Source: Curtobacterium sp. 458 (GTDB lineage: Bacteria; Actinomycetota; Actinomycetes; Actinomycetales; Microbacteriaceae). Taken from it: a stretch of DNA of 64,000 nucleotides. Positions within the stretch are counted from its first letter, which is position 1; every line of letters begins with the position of its first letter. Positions 30,655-39,649 of this stretch are shown here, one piece after another. The position numbers were made by a program, and so were the translations under genes. The stretch lies in NCBI RefSeq assembly GCF_030406605.1, contig NZ_CP129104.1:2679830-2743829 (forward strand). Reading direction: 5' to 3'. The notes beneath the pieces were generated by a model that worked only from the letters and a program-made list of their open reading frames with translations, made no database searches and was not told the origin of the DNA.

Positions 30655-31743
30655 GTGAGCCTCCAGGACGACACCGCGTCAGCACCCACCGGCGCCGAGG
30701 TCCGTCGCTGGCGCCGCTACCTGGCCGACGAGCGCGCGGAGGCGGCCGTCTACCGCAACCTCGCTGCGCGTCGCACCGGTGAGGAGCGCGAGATCCTCGC
30801 CGCCCTCGCCGAGGCGGAGGGGCGGCACGAGCAGCACTGGCTCGAGCTCCTCGGCGACCGTGTCGGCCGACCGCAGCGGGGGAGCCTGCGCACCCGGGTC
30901 CTCGCGTCGCTCGCGAAGCGGTTCGGCTCGGTGTTCGTGCTCGCGCTCATGCAGCGGGCCGAGGACCGCTCGCCGTACGCGGACGACGACGACGCCACCG
31001 CTCGGATGGCTGCCGACGAGCGCATCCACGGCGAGGTCGTCCGCGGTCTCGCGAACCGTGGGCGCATGCGGCTGTCCGGCACGTTCCGCGCGGCCGTCTT
31101 CGGCGCGAACGACGGCCTCGTGTCGAACCTCGCGCTCATCATCGGCATCAGCGCGTCCGGGGCCGACCGCCACTTCGTCCTGCTGAGCGGCATCGCGGGG
31201 CTCCTCGCCGGCGCGCTGTCGATGGGCGCGGGGGAGTACGTGTCGGTCCGGTCGCAGCGCGAGCTGCTCGAGGCATCCGCACCGCACCCGGAGGCCGGCC
31301 GTGCGGTGGCGGACCTCGACGTCGACGCCAACGAACTCGCGCTCGTCTACCGGGCGCGTGGCATGGACGAGGCCGCGGCGCACGCCCACGCGGCCGAGGT
31401 CATCGCCGGGCTCGGGCCGTCCGCCGAAACGGGGTCCACGCCGACGCGGGACGACCACGAGGCGATCGGCAACGGCATGAGCGCGGCGCTGTCGAGCTTC
31501 TGCTTCTTCGCCTCCGGTGCGGTGATCCCGATCCTGCCGTACGCGTTCGGGCTCGAGGGGTGGCCCGCGATCACGGTCGCCGGTGCGCTCGTCGGGATCG
31601 CGCTGCTCGGGACCGGGGCGGTCGTCGGGGTCCTCAGCGGTGCCTCACCGCTCAAGCGGGCGCTGCGGCAGCTCGCGATCGGGTTCGGCGCGGCGGTCGT
31701 GACGTACGGGCTCGGGCTGCTGTTCGGGACCGGCGCGGCGTAG
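30655..31743 (+). CDS. Ferritin-like domain / VIT1 (CCC1) iron transporter fusion
   Basis: About 362 aa. N-terminal ~140 residues form a rubrerythrin/ferritin-like helical domain with acidic and His metal-ligand patterns (ADERAEAAVYRNLAA, LAEAEGRHEQHWLELLGD, ADERIHGEVVRGL). The C-terminal part is a VIT1/CCC1 membrane domain: RAAVFGANDGLVSNLALIIG and LLAGALSMGAGEYVSVRSQ are family hallmarks, then three further helices. Resembles MbfA-type proteins that export iron or manganese, with the ferritin domain sensing or delivering metal; substrate here is inferred. Start GTG 30655 (leaderless) or ATG 30646. Confidence 0.9.
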   Translation: MSLQDDTASAPTGAEVRRWRRYLADERAEAAVYRNLAARRTGEEREILAALAEAEGRHEQHWLELLGDRVGRPQRGSLRTRVLASLAKRFGSVFVLALMQRAEDRSPYADDDDATARMAADERIHGEVVRGLANRGRMRLSGTFRAAVFGANDGLVSNLALIIGISASGADRHFVLLSGIAGLLAGALSMGAGEYVSVRSQRELLEASAPHPEAGRAVADLDVDANELALVYRARGMDEAAAHAHAAEVIAGLGPSAETGSTPTRDDHEAIGNGMSAALSSFCFFASGAVIPILPYAFGLEGWPAITVAGALVGIALLGTGAVVGVLSGASPLKRALRQLAIGFGAAVVTYGLGLLFGTGAA

Positions 31744-31750
31744 CGGCCCC

Positions 31751-31800
31751 GGCGGCCGATCGTCGTCGGCCGGACGCCGTGGCGTCGGTCGGCCGTCGCC
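31751..31800. terminator. Possible terminator between converging genes
   Basis: Imperfect hairpin: GGCGGCCGA facing TCGGCCG-TC-GCC, with an inner GACGCC-GT-GGCGTC (31773-31786). It sits between the iron transporter and the HdeD-type gene. Confidence 0.35.
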
Positions 31801-31854
31801 GCGGCCGCCCGCGCCCGCGCCCGCGGACGGGAACGGGAACGGACGCGGACCCGG

Positions 31855-32394
31855 TCAGCGTCGCACGGCTGCGCGCGGCGGCAGGAGCAGCAGCGCGGCG
31901 GCGCCCACGACGACCAGGGCGATGCCGGCGAGCACCGTGAAGACCGCGAGCGCGAGCGTGGGGGCGAGGAGGACCGCGACGCCGCAGAGGACCGAGAGCA
32001 CCCCGCTCACCGCGGTCGGGACGCGCGACGACCCGGGGTGCCCGACGACCGCGCCGATGACCGCCACGGCGCCCTCGACGATGAACCCGACGCCCGCGAG
32101 CACCGCGTACACGACGAGCGGCACGAACGGGTCCACCAGGCAGAGCAGCCCGGCGAGGCCGACGAGCACGCCGACGACGCCCGACGTCCACCGCCAGACC
32201 GGTGCCGTCCCGTGCCCGCGGACCGCAGCGAACACCCGGAGGGCACCCGCCACGACGAGGTAGACGCCGAACACCACCGCGAGGAGCGCCAGGGTCGGGC
32301 GCGGCCAGGCGATCGCGACGATGCCCAGGGCGATCGCGACGACGGCGGTCACGACGACGAAGACGCGGAACGTCCGGACGGCACGAGAGTCCAC
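31855..32394 (-). CDS. HdeD/DUF308-family membrane protein
   Basis: 179 aa, six predicted transmembrane helices in three pairs ([58 protein letters not shown] and so on), the layout of the HdeD-like DUF308 repeat. E. coli HdeD is linked to acid resistance at high cell density; the role here is unknown. GTG 32394 is chosen because AAGGAG lies 5 nt upstream. Divergent from the aldehyde dehydrogenase gene. Confidence 0.85.
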   Translation of the reverse strand: MDSRAVRTFRVFVVVTAVVAIALGIVAIAWPRPTLALLAVVFGVYLVVAGALRVFAAVRGHGTAPVWRWTSGVVGVLVGLAGLLCLVDPFVPLVVYAVLAGVGFIVEGAVAVIGAVVGHPGSSRVPTAVSGVLSVLCGVAVLLAPTLALAVFTVLAGIALVVVGAAALLLLPPRAAVRR

Positions 32395-32545
32395 GAGCGC
32401 TCCTTCCCTGGTCGGCCGCGGTCGGGCCTGCTCGGCATCGACGCTACCGCGAGCGCCGATGCCCGGTTCCCGCGGGCGGCGCCGCCCGGGTGCGGCGGGC
32501 GGCGCTACCCCGGCGCTGCGGCCTACGGCGCCCGGCTGCCGACCG

Positions 32546-32562
32546 TGCAACCGGATGCAACC
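32546..32562 (+). promoter_or_regulatory. TGCAACC direct repeat, candidate activator site
   Basis: TGCAACC at 32546-32552 and again at 32556-32562, a 10-nt period (one helical turn). They overlap the expected -35 position of the TAGCGT -10 box (32573-32578). Confidence 0.5.
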
Positions 32563-32572
32563 TCGCCCGTCG

Positions 32573-32578
32573 TAGCGT
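32573..32578 (+). promoter_or_regulatory. -10 box of the aldehyde dehydrogenase operon
   Basis: TAGCGT, 54 nt before ATG 32632, with AAAGGTG (from ~32619) as ribosome site. No good -35, which suits activator control. Confidence 0.5.
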
Positions 32579-32631
32579 GCGGGCAGGCGCGGACCCAGCG
32601 CCGCCGACAACGTCGTCGAAAGGTGTCCACC

Positions 32632-34172
<1,541 letters not shown>

Positions 34173-34173
<1 letters not shown>

Positions 34174-34601
34174 TGCCGGACTCCGACGGCGGAGCGGCGC
34201 CCCGACCCGCCACCGCCCGTGTGGCGGTCACACCGGCGGCGGGGGAGCTCCTGCGCTCCCTCGCCGCCCGGCACGGCCCGCTCATGTTCCACCAGTCCGG
34301 CGGCTGCTGCGACGGCTCGAGTCCGATGTGCTACCCGGTCGGCATGTTCCGGACCGGCCCCGGCGACGTGCTCCTCGGCGCGTTGGACGTGGACGGCATC
34401 GACCCGGTCGAGGTCTACATGTCCCGGTCGCAGTTCGAGTACTGGAAGTACACGCACCTCACGATCGACGTCGTCGACGGCCGCGGTGCGGGCTTCTCGC
34501 TCGAGGTCCCGGAGGGCAAGCGCTTCCTGACGCGGTCGCGGATGCTCACCGACGACGAGCTGGTCGACCTGGGCCTGGTCCCGGCGAGTGGTCGGACGTA
34601 G
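34173..34601 (+). CDS. DUF779 protein
   Basis: 142 aa soluble protein. The cysteine-rich motif HQSGGCCDGSSPMCYP (~residues 38-53) is the DUF779 signature; later VYMSRSQFEYWKYTHLTIDVV. DUF779 genes lie next to aldehyde dehydrogenase or NAD-alcohol dehydrogenase genes in many actinobacteria and proteobacteria; a metal-binding or helper role is inferred from the cysteines. ATG overlaps the previous stop (TGATG). Confidence 0.88.
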
Positions 34602-34604
34602 GCT
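34599..34604 (+). promoter_or_regulatory. -10 box of the AcoR-like regulator
   Basis: TAGGCT overlapping the DUF779 stop; AGGAGGG (34644-34650) then fixes the GTG at 34654. Confidence 0.5.
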
Positions 34605-34653
34605 GACCGCACCAGCTGCGACGACGCGGTCGGGGTTCCGGACAGGAGGGCAC

Positions 34654-35832
34654 GTGCGCGCACCGTCCGGGCTCCGTCCGCTCGTCGCCGAGTCGTGGGA
34701 GCGGTCCGCCCGTGTCGACCCGGACGGCCTCCCCGAGGTCGCACTCGGCGACGACGAACTCGATGCCCTCCGCCGTGCCGGCCCGCTCGGGACCGCGCTG
34801 CCGGTCGTCCGTCGCCTGCTCCTCGACGACGCACGGTCCGCGGGGTGCATCGTCGCCGTGACGGACGCGGCCGGCCGGCTGGTCTGGGTCGAGGGCGCGC
34901 ACCGGGCCCGCAGTGCGGCGGAGGGGATGGGGTTCGTCGCGGGCGCCGACTGGGCGGAGGAGCACGCGGGCACGAGCGCACCGGGGACCGCGCTCCGGCT
35001 CGGTCGCCCGGTCCAGATCCACGCCGAGGAGCACTACGCGACGGCCGTGAAGGCGTTCTCCTGCACGGCGGTCCCGCTCCGGGACGCCTCGGGGCACGTG
35101 GTCGGTGCGCTCGACCTCACGGGCGACGAACGCGCGGTCGAACGGCACACGCTCCCGCTGCTCACCGCGACCGCCGCCGCAGCGGAGGCCGAGCTCGCCC
35201 TCGCCGCACTCCGTCACCCCGTCGCTCCGTCGCCCCGACCGGGACCGGGACCGACCGGTCTGGACCTGCTCGGTTCCGACACGGCGACCCTCCGGACCGG
35301 GGAACGCAGCGTCCGACTGTCCGAGCGGCACTCGGAGATCCTCGCCGTGCTCGCCGCCGCACCCGCCGGGCTCGGGGCGGCGGACCTCGCGGTCGCCGTC
35401 TACGGCGACGTCCGGGCGGTGACGACGCTGCGCGCCGAGGTCGTCCGGCTCCGACGGGTGCTCGCTGACCATGCGCCGGACGCACGCCTGACGTCACGGC
35501 CGTACCGTCTGTCCGGGATCCGGACCGACGTCGACAGCGTGCTGTCCGCGCTCGACCGCGGGGCGCGCCTCCAGGCCGTCGACCGGTACACCGGACCGGT
35601 CCTGCCCGGGTCCGCGTCGCCGGGTGTCGACGACCTGCGCGACCGGGTGCGCTCCCGGTTCCGCGAGGCGCTGCTCGCCGACGGCGGCGTCGACGCGCTG
35701 CAGGCGTGGGCACGCACCGCGGACGGAGCCGCGGACGAGCAGGTGCTCCGCGCGCTGCTCGCTGTGCTGCCGCGGCGGTCGCCGCGTCGGGCCGGCGTGG
35801 TGGCGGCGATCGAGGCGATCGAGCGTCCCTGA
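34654..35832 (+). CDS. GAF-domain transcriptional regulator, AcoR-like, no AAA+ domain
   Basis: 392 aa. N-terminal part resembles AcoR: RPLVAESWERSARVDPDG, then a GAF-like sensor domain (~50-170: CIVAVTDAAGRLVWVEG, TSAPGTALRLGRPVQIHAEEHY, CTAVPLRDASGHVVGALDLTG). The sigma-54 AAA+ domain of true AcoR (GAFTGA motif) is absent; instead the C-terminal half has a helix-turn-helix/winged region (RLSERHSEILAVLAAAPAGL, VVRLRRVLADHAPDARL). GTG 34654 is chosen for its AGGAGGG site; an in-frame GTG at 34588 overlapping DUF779 is less likely. Likely controls the aldehyde dehydrogenase operon beside it. Confidence 0.82.
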   Translation: MRAPSGLRPLVAESWERSARVDPDGLPEVALGDDELDALRRAGPLGTALPVVRRLLLDDARSAGCIVAVTDAAGRLVWVEGAHRARSAAEGMGFVAGADWAEEHAGTSAPGTALRLGRPVQIHAEEHYATAVKAFSCTAVPLRDASGHVVGALDLTGDERAVERHTLPLLTATAAAAEAELALAALRHPVAPSPRPGPGPTGLDLLGSDTATLRTGERSVRLSERHSEILAVLAAAPAGLGAADLAVAVYGDVRAVTTLRAEVVRLRRVLADHAPDARLTSRPYRLSGIRTDVDSVLSALDRGARLQAVDRYTGPVLPGSASPGVDDLRDRVRSRFREALLADGGVDALQAWARTADGAADEQVLRALLAVLPRRSPRRAGVVAAIEAIERP

Positions 35833-35849
35833 CCGCAGGCGCTGACGGC

Positions 35850-35899
35850 CGGGAGGCACGACACGCGTCGACCGGTCGGCCGACGGTGCGCGCCTCCCG
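35850..35899. terminator. Hairpin between the regulator and the repeat-protein gene
   Basis: CGGGAGGC (35850-35857) faces GCCTCCCG (35892-35899), with inner pairing around GACCGGTC. The left arm belongs to the recurring element (CGGCCGGGAGGCACG, 35846-35860). Genes converge here. Confidence 0.55.
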
Positions 35900-35919
35900 C
35901 ACCGGGTGCGGTCACCCGG

Positions 35920-36432
35920 TCAGGACCCCGTCGTCGGCGCGGGCGTGGCGGAGCCGCCCTCGCTCGGGGCTGTGCCGTCCTTCGGTGCGGCGGGCGGGGT
36001 GGGGGCCTTCCCGTCCTTCGGTGCGGCGGGCGGGGTGGGAGACTTCCCGTCCTTCGGTGCGGCGGGCGGGGTGGGAGCCTTCCCGTCCTTCGGTGCGGCG
36101 GGCGGCGTGGGAGCCTTCCCGTCCTTCGGCGCGGCCGGCGGCGTGGGGGCCTTGCCGTCCGCGAGCGGGCCCGCGGCGCACCCCGGCGCCGCGGCGGGGC
36201 CACTCGCGTCGCCTCCAGGTCCGGCCTTGGGCGCACCGCTGGGCGCTCCGCTCGGTGCACCGCTGGGTGCTCCGGACGGGGCGACGCTCGGTGCGCTCGG
36301 CGCCGCCATCGCCGCTGTCACACCGATCCCACCGAGGACCAGCGCCGCTGCCGCCGCGGTGCCGATGCCGACCGCCCGGAGGGTCCGGCGTCGACGGCCG
36401 GCGGTGGGCTGGTCGTCCTGTTCGTGCTGCAT
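35920..36432 (-). CDS. Secreted or membrane-anchored Pro/Ala-rich repeat protein
   Basis: 170 aa. Short Arg-rich N terminus, then one hydrophobic segment (RAVGIGTAAAAALVLGG...VTAAMAAPS, ~residues 19-46) that looks like a signal peptide or anchor. Next come SGAP tetrapeptide repeats and then five 12-residue repeats, (D/G)GKxPTPPAAPK with x mostly Ala, ending in a Ser/Gly/Thr-rich tail. No enzyme motif. Start ATG 36432 has AGGAG upstream; the very long open frame beyond it is a shadow. Divergent from a two-component system, which may control it. Function unknown; a wall-spanning linker or surface protein fits the composition. Confidence 0.75.
   Translation of the reverse strand: MQHEQDDQPTAGRRRRTLRAVGIGTAAAAALVLGGIGVTAAMAAPSAPSVAPSGAPSGAPSGAPSGAPKAGPGGDASGPAAAPGCAAGPLADGKAPTPPAAPKDGKAPTPPAAPKDGKAPTPPAAPKDGKSPTPPAAPKDGKAPTPPAAPKDGTAPSEGGSATPAPTTGS
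35975..36160. repeat. Five 36-bp tandem repeats coding a 12-aa unit
   Basis: Units start at 35975, 36011, 36047, 36083 and 36119 and a partial one at 36155, each 36 bp, differing at a few bases. Nearly identical DNA suggests recent expansion and a likely change in copy number between strains. Confidence 0.95.
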
Positions 36433-36498
36433 GGTGTCTCCTGTTCGTCGAGCGGCTGACCGGTCGGACCGCCGCGGAGGAGACGCTCGGATCCGAAT

Positions 36499-36517
36499 CT
36501 GAAGCAGGACTGAAGCA
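36499..36517 (+). promoter_or_regulatory. CTGAAGCA direct repeat, candidate response-regulator box
   Basis: CTGAAGCA at 36499-36506 and 36510-36517, 11-bp period, between the divergent repeat-protein and response-regulator genes. Tandem direct repeats at ~11 bp are the usual target of OmpR-type regulators. Confidence 0.6.
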
Positions 36518-36575
36518 TGTGCGGCGCACAGGGTTTCTCCAGGCCGTTCCAGGCTCCGTGATGGCGGTGCCGACC

Positions 36576-36581
36576 TACGGT
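36576..36581 (+). promoter_or_regulatory. -10 box of the leaderless response regulator
   Basis: TACGGT, 7 nt before GTG 36589; this favours 36589 over the in-frame GTG at 36580. Confidence 0.55.
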
Positions 36582-36588
36582 GTCCGCC

Positions 36589-37272
36589 GTGAACGCACCA
36601 GCACGCATCCTCGTGGTCGAGGACGACGACTCCCTCCGGACCGCGGTGGCGACGAGCCTCCGCGCCGAGGGCTTCGTCGTCGCCGGGGCCCCGGACGGCC
36701 GCACCATCGCCGAGGACCTCGACCGGACGGCCCCCGACCTCGTGCTCCTCGACTGGATGCTCCCCGGGCCGAGCGGCATCCTGCTCGCCGCGCGCATCCG
36801 TGCCCGCTCGGACGCCGCCGTGGTGATGACGACCGCGCGCGACGAGCTCGACGACCGGCTGCGCGGGTTCGCCGAGGGTGCGGACGACTACGTCGTGAAG
36901 CCGTTCGCGATGGCCGAACTCGTCGCCCGCGTCACGGCGGTGCTGCGCCGACGCGGACGGATCCCGTCGGTGATCGAGGTGGGTGACCTCGTGCTCGACC
37001 CCGACGCCTCGACCGTCCGACGGGCCGGCGTCGTGCTCGACCTCACCGCGACGGAGTTCCGGCTCCTCCGGTTCCTCGCCGAGAGCCGCGGCCGCACGGT
37101 CTCGAAGGCGCAGATCACGACCCAGGTGTGGGGCTACGAGGACATCGCCCCGAACGTGGTCGAGGTCCACCTCAGCGCACTGCGTCGGAAGATGGAGGCC
37201 CACGGCCCTCGGCTCGTGCACACCGTGCGCGGGCTCGGCTACCGGCTCGCGGTCGACCGGGGTGCCGCGTGA
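36589..37272 (+). CDS. OmpR-family response regulator
   Basis: 227 aa. Receiver domain 1-120: acidic pocket VVEDDDSL, phospho-Asp in LVLLDWMLPGPSG, VMTTARDE, switch Lys in YVVKPF. C-terminal winged-helix DNA-binding domain (VLDLTATEFRLLRFLAESRG, NVVEVHLSALRRKME, VRGLGYRL). Its stop overlaps the sensor kinase start by 4 nt. Probably acts on the divergent repeat-protein gene through the CTGAAGCA repeats; the signal is unknown. Confidence 0.92.
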   Translation: MNAPARILVVEDDDSLRTAVATSLRAEGFVVAGAPDGRTIAEDLDRTAPDLVLLDWMLPGPSGILLAARIRARSDAAVVMTTARDELDDRLRGFAEGADDYVVKPFAMAELVARVTAVLRRRGRIPSVIEVGDLVLDPDASTVRRAGVVLDLTATEFRLLRFLAESRGRTVSKAQITTQVWGYEDIAPNVVEVHLSALRRKMEAHGPRLVHTVRGLGYRLAVDRGAA

Positions 37273-38774
37273 GCAAGGACCTCGCCGCTCCCGGTCGACC
37301 GCTCCGCACCACCTCCCTCCGGCTCCGCACCGTCGTCGCCGTCACCGTGCTGCTGGCCGTCCTGCTCGCGGGACTCGTCGTCGCGGTCGAGGCCGTCCTC
37401 GGTGCCCGGCTCACCGCCCAGGTCGAGGACCGCCTGCGCGACCGCGCGTCGGCGGCCGCCGCACTCGTGGGGGTGCTGGACGCCGACGACCTCGCCGACC
37501 GGCTGTCGGCGCAGGGACTCTCGGTCCGCATCGTCGAGCCCGACGGTGCCGCCGTCGAGGCCGGTCCCACGCCGGACCAGCTGCGGAACGGCCCGCCGGA
37601 CCCCGGGGGTCTGCCGGGCCCCGCGGCGAAGGCGGACGCCTCGGGCACTGGGCGATCCGCGGCGACCGGATCGTCCGCAGCAGGGTCCGCCAGCACGTCG
37701 ACGGCCGGCACACGGATCACCTCGTCCTCGGTGCAGGACGACGACGGCGTGCTCACGCTCCGGTCGGACCTCGCCGACGGGACGCACATCACCCTCACCG
37801 CCGGGACCCGTGACGTGCAGGAGACCCTCACACAGCTCGGCTGGGTGATGGGCGGCGCGTCCGCGGCCTTCCTCGGGGTCGCGGTCGTCGGTCTCGTCCT
37901 CGTGGTCCGGCGCACGATGCGACCGCTCGACGAGATGACCGGGGCGGCGCGCTCGATCGCCTCCGGGGACCGCGGCCGACGACTCCGGCCGGAGCGGACG
38001 GACACCGAGATCGGACGGGTCGCGCTCGCGTTCGACGAGATGCTCGACGCCGTCGAGGGTGCGGAGGCGAAGGCCGTCGCCGCCGAGGAACGGGTGCGCG
38101 GGTTCCTCTCCGACGCCGCGCACGAGCTCCGGACACCCGTCGCAGGTGTCCGGGCCGCCGCCGACACCCTCGTCCGGAACGGTGCCGCGGACCCCGGGAC
38201 GAACGAGGAGCTCGCGGTCCACGTCGTCCGGCAGGCGGACCGCGCGGCCCGGCTCGTCGACGACATGCTCACGATGGCCCGGCTCGACCGGGGGATCGCG
38301 CTCGACCGGCGCCCGACCGACCTCGGGCCGTGGCTCGTGGCGGAGGTCGACCGGCTGCGGCTCCGGTTGCCCGCCACCACCGTCGACGCGACCGTGCCCG
38401 AGCACGCGGTGGTCGCCGACGTCGACCCGGACCGGCTCGCGCAGGTCGTCGGCAACCTCGTCGACAACGCCGCACGGGCCACGGGGCCGAGCGGGACCGT
38501 CCGCCTCACCCTGACGGAGGAGTCGGGGGAGGCCGTCGTCCGGGTCGAGGACGACGGGCCCGGCATCCCGGCGTCCGAACGGGAGCGGGTGTTCGACCGG
38601 CTCGTGCGGCTCGAGGCCTCCCGCGACGTCCGTTCCGGCGGTGCCGGGCTCGGGTTGCCGATCGCCCGGGGCATCGCCGAGGCCCACGGCGGGACGCTCG
38701 CGCACGCCGACAGCCGTCGCGGTGTCGACGGTCTCGGCGGCGCCGTGTTCGACCTGCGGGTGCTGCTAGCCTGA
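37269..38774 (+). CDS. Sensor histidine kinase
   Basis: 501 aa. TM1 ~residues 18-42, an extracytoplasmic domain ~43-190 with a Pro/Gly/Ser-rich stretch, TM2 (GASAAFLGVAVVGLVLVV), HAMP (RRTMRPLDEMTGAARSIASGD), HisKA with phospho-His in DAAHELRTPVAGV, then HATPase_c: N box VVGNLVDNAARA, G1 EDDGPGIP, G2 GGAGLGLPIARGI. Complete catalytic set. GTG overlaps the regulator stop by 4 nt. Confidence 0.93.
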   Translation: MSKDLAAPGRPLRTTSLRLRTVVAVTVLLAVLLAGLVVAVEAVLGARLTAQVEDRLRDRASAAAALVGVLDADDLADRLSAQGLSVRIVEPDGAAVEAGPTPDQLRNGPPDPGGLPGPAAKADASGTGRSAATGSSAAGSASTSTAGTRITSSSVQDDDGVLTLRSDLADGTHITLTAGTRDVQETLTQLGWVMGGASAAFLGVAVVGLVLVVRRTMRPLDEMTGAARSIASGDRGRRLRPERTDTEIGRVALAFDEMLDAVEGAEAKAVAAEERVRGFLSDAAHELRTPVAGVRAAADTLVRNGAADPGTNEELAVHVVRQADRAARLVDDMLTMARLDRGIALDRRPTDLGPWLVAEVDRLRLRLPATTVDATVPEHAVVADVDPDRLAQVVGNLVDNAARATGPSGTVRLTLTEESGEAVVRVEDDGPGIPASERERVFDRLVRLEASRDVRSGGAGLGLPIARGIAEAHGGTLAHADSRRGVDGLGGAVFDLRVLLA

Positions 38775-38781
38775 TGTCCTC

Positions 38782-38862
38782 GCGAGTGTGGTGGAACGGT
38801 AGACACGGGGCACTCAAAATGCTCTGCCTCACGGCGTGCGGGTTCGAGTCCCGCCACTCGTA
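38782..38862 (+). tRNA. tRNA-Leu (anticodon CAA)
   Basis: 81-nt class II tRNA: acceptor arms GCGAGTG (38782-38788) and CACTCGT (38855-38861, one G-U pair), discriminator A, D-arm GTGGAACGGTAGAC, anticodon loop CTCAAAA with CAA, long variable arm CTCACGGCGTG, and T-arm CGGGTTCGAGTCCCG. Decodes UUG. CCA is not encoded. It starts 7 nt after the kinase stop. Confidence 0.95.
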
Positions 38863-38900
38863 CAAGAGCCTGCCGAGCGAGGAGTGCAGGCGACTTCTAG

Positions 38901-38906
38901 TAAGGT
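38901..38906 (+). promoter_or_regulatory. -10 box of leaderless pdtaR-like gene
   Basis: TAAGGT, 7 nt before GTG 38914. Confidence 0.6.
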
Positions 38907-38913
38907 TTCGTTC

Positions 38914-39519
38914 GTGAGTGACACAGAAGCAACCCCAGCAGCACCGCGTCGCGTCGTCGTCGCCGAGGACGAGTCGCTCATCCGCCTCGACATCGTCGAG
39001 ATCCTCCGCGACAACGGCTTCGACGTCGTCGGTGAGGCGGGCGACGGCGAGACCGCCGTGCAGCTCGCCACCGACCTCCGTCCCGACCTCGTCGTCATGG
39101 ACGTCAAGATGCCCCAGCTCGACGGCATCTCCGCGGCCGAGAAGCTCTCCAAGAACCACATCGCTCCGGTGGTCCTCCTCACGGCGTTCAGCCAGAAGGA
39201 CCTCGTCGAGCGCGCGACCGAGGCCGGCGCCCTCGCCTACGTCGTCAAGCCGTTCACGCCGAACGACCTGCTCCCCGCGATCGAGATCGCCCTCTCGCGC
39301 CACCAGCAGATCATCACGCTCGAGGCCGAGGTCGCCGACCTCGTCGAGCGCTTCGAGACCCGCAAGCTCGTCGACCGCGCCAAGGGCCTCCTCAACGAGA
39401 AGATGGGCCTCACCGAGCCCGAGGCGTTCCGGTGGATCCAGAAGGCGTCGATGGACCGCCGTCTGACCATGCACGACGTCGCCAAGGCGATCATCGAGCA
39501 GCTGAGCGCCAAGAAGTAG
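38914..39519 (+). CDS. ANTAR-domain response regulator (PdtaR type)
   Basis: 201 aa. Receiver domain (VVVAEDESLIRLDIVEIL, phospho-Asp in VVMDVKMPQLDG, VKPF) followed by an ANTAR RNA-binding domain (KLVDRAKGLLNEKMGLTEPEAFRWIQKASM...). ANTAR proteins bind paired hairpins in mRNA and act as antiterminators. Matches the actinobacterial regulator paired with the PdtaS kinase; no kinase is adjacent here. It lies before polA as in relatives. GTG start is leaderless. Confidence 0.94.
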   Translation: MSDTEATPAAPRRVVVAEDESLIRLDIVEILRDNGFDVVGEAGDGETAVQLATDLRPDLVVMDVKMPQLDGISAAEKLSKNHIAPVVLLTAFSQKDLVERATEAGALAYVVKPFTPNDLLPAIEIALSRHQQIITLEAEVADLVERFETRKLVDRAKGLLNEKMGLTEPEAFRWIQKASMDRRLTMHDVAKAIIEQLSAKK

Positions 39520-39535
39520 CGTCCGCGTCGCTCGC

Positions 39536-39574
39536 ACGAGAGCGCCGTCTCCCACCGGGAGGCGGCGCTCTCGT
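39536..39574 (+). terminator. Terminator after the ANTAR regulator
   Basis: 12-bp stem ACGAGAGCGCCG/CGGCGCTCTCGT, one mismatch, then CTCCC/GGGAG, loop ACC. Confidence 0.8.
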
Positions 39575-39637
39575 CGTCTGCGGCGCCGCGACCCGGCCTG
39601 GAGGCGCGGGGTGCGCCCGCCCCGGCCGGCCGCCTGG

Positions 39638-39643
39638 CAGGGT
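39638..39643 (+). promoter_or_regulatory. -10 box of the leaderless GNAT gene
   Basis: CAGGGT, 6 nt before ATG 39650. Confidence 0.45.
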
Positions 39644-39649
39644 GGAGCG

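Noticed and set aside
34588..34653. N-terminal extension of the AcoR-like regulator to GTG 34588
   Set aside because: It would overlap DUF779, lacks a ribosome site, and GTG 34654 has a strong AGGAGGG in front.
35975..36160. Tandem repeats as a CRISPR array
   Set aside because: The 36-bp units are contiguous with no spacers and lie in a coding frame of a signal-peptide protein; no cas genes are near.
38782..38862. tRNA-Leu as an attachment site for an integrated element
   Set aside because: No integrase gene and no repeated tRNA 3' end nearby; housekeeping genes continue on both sides.
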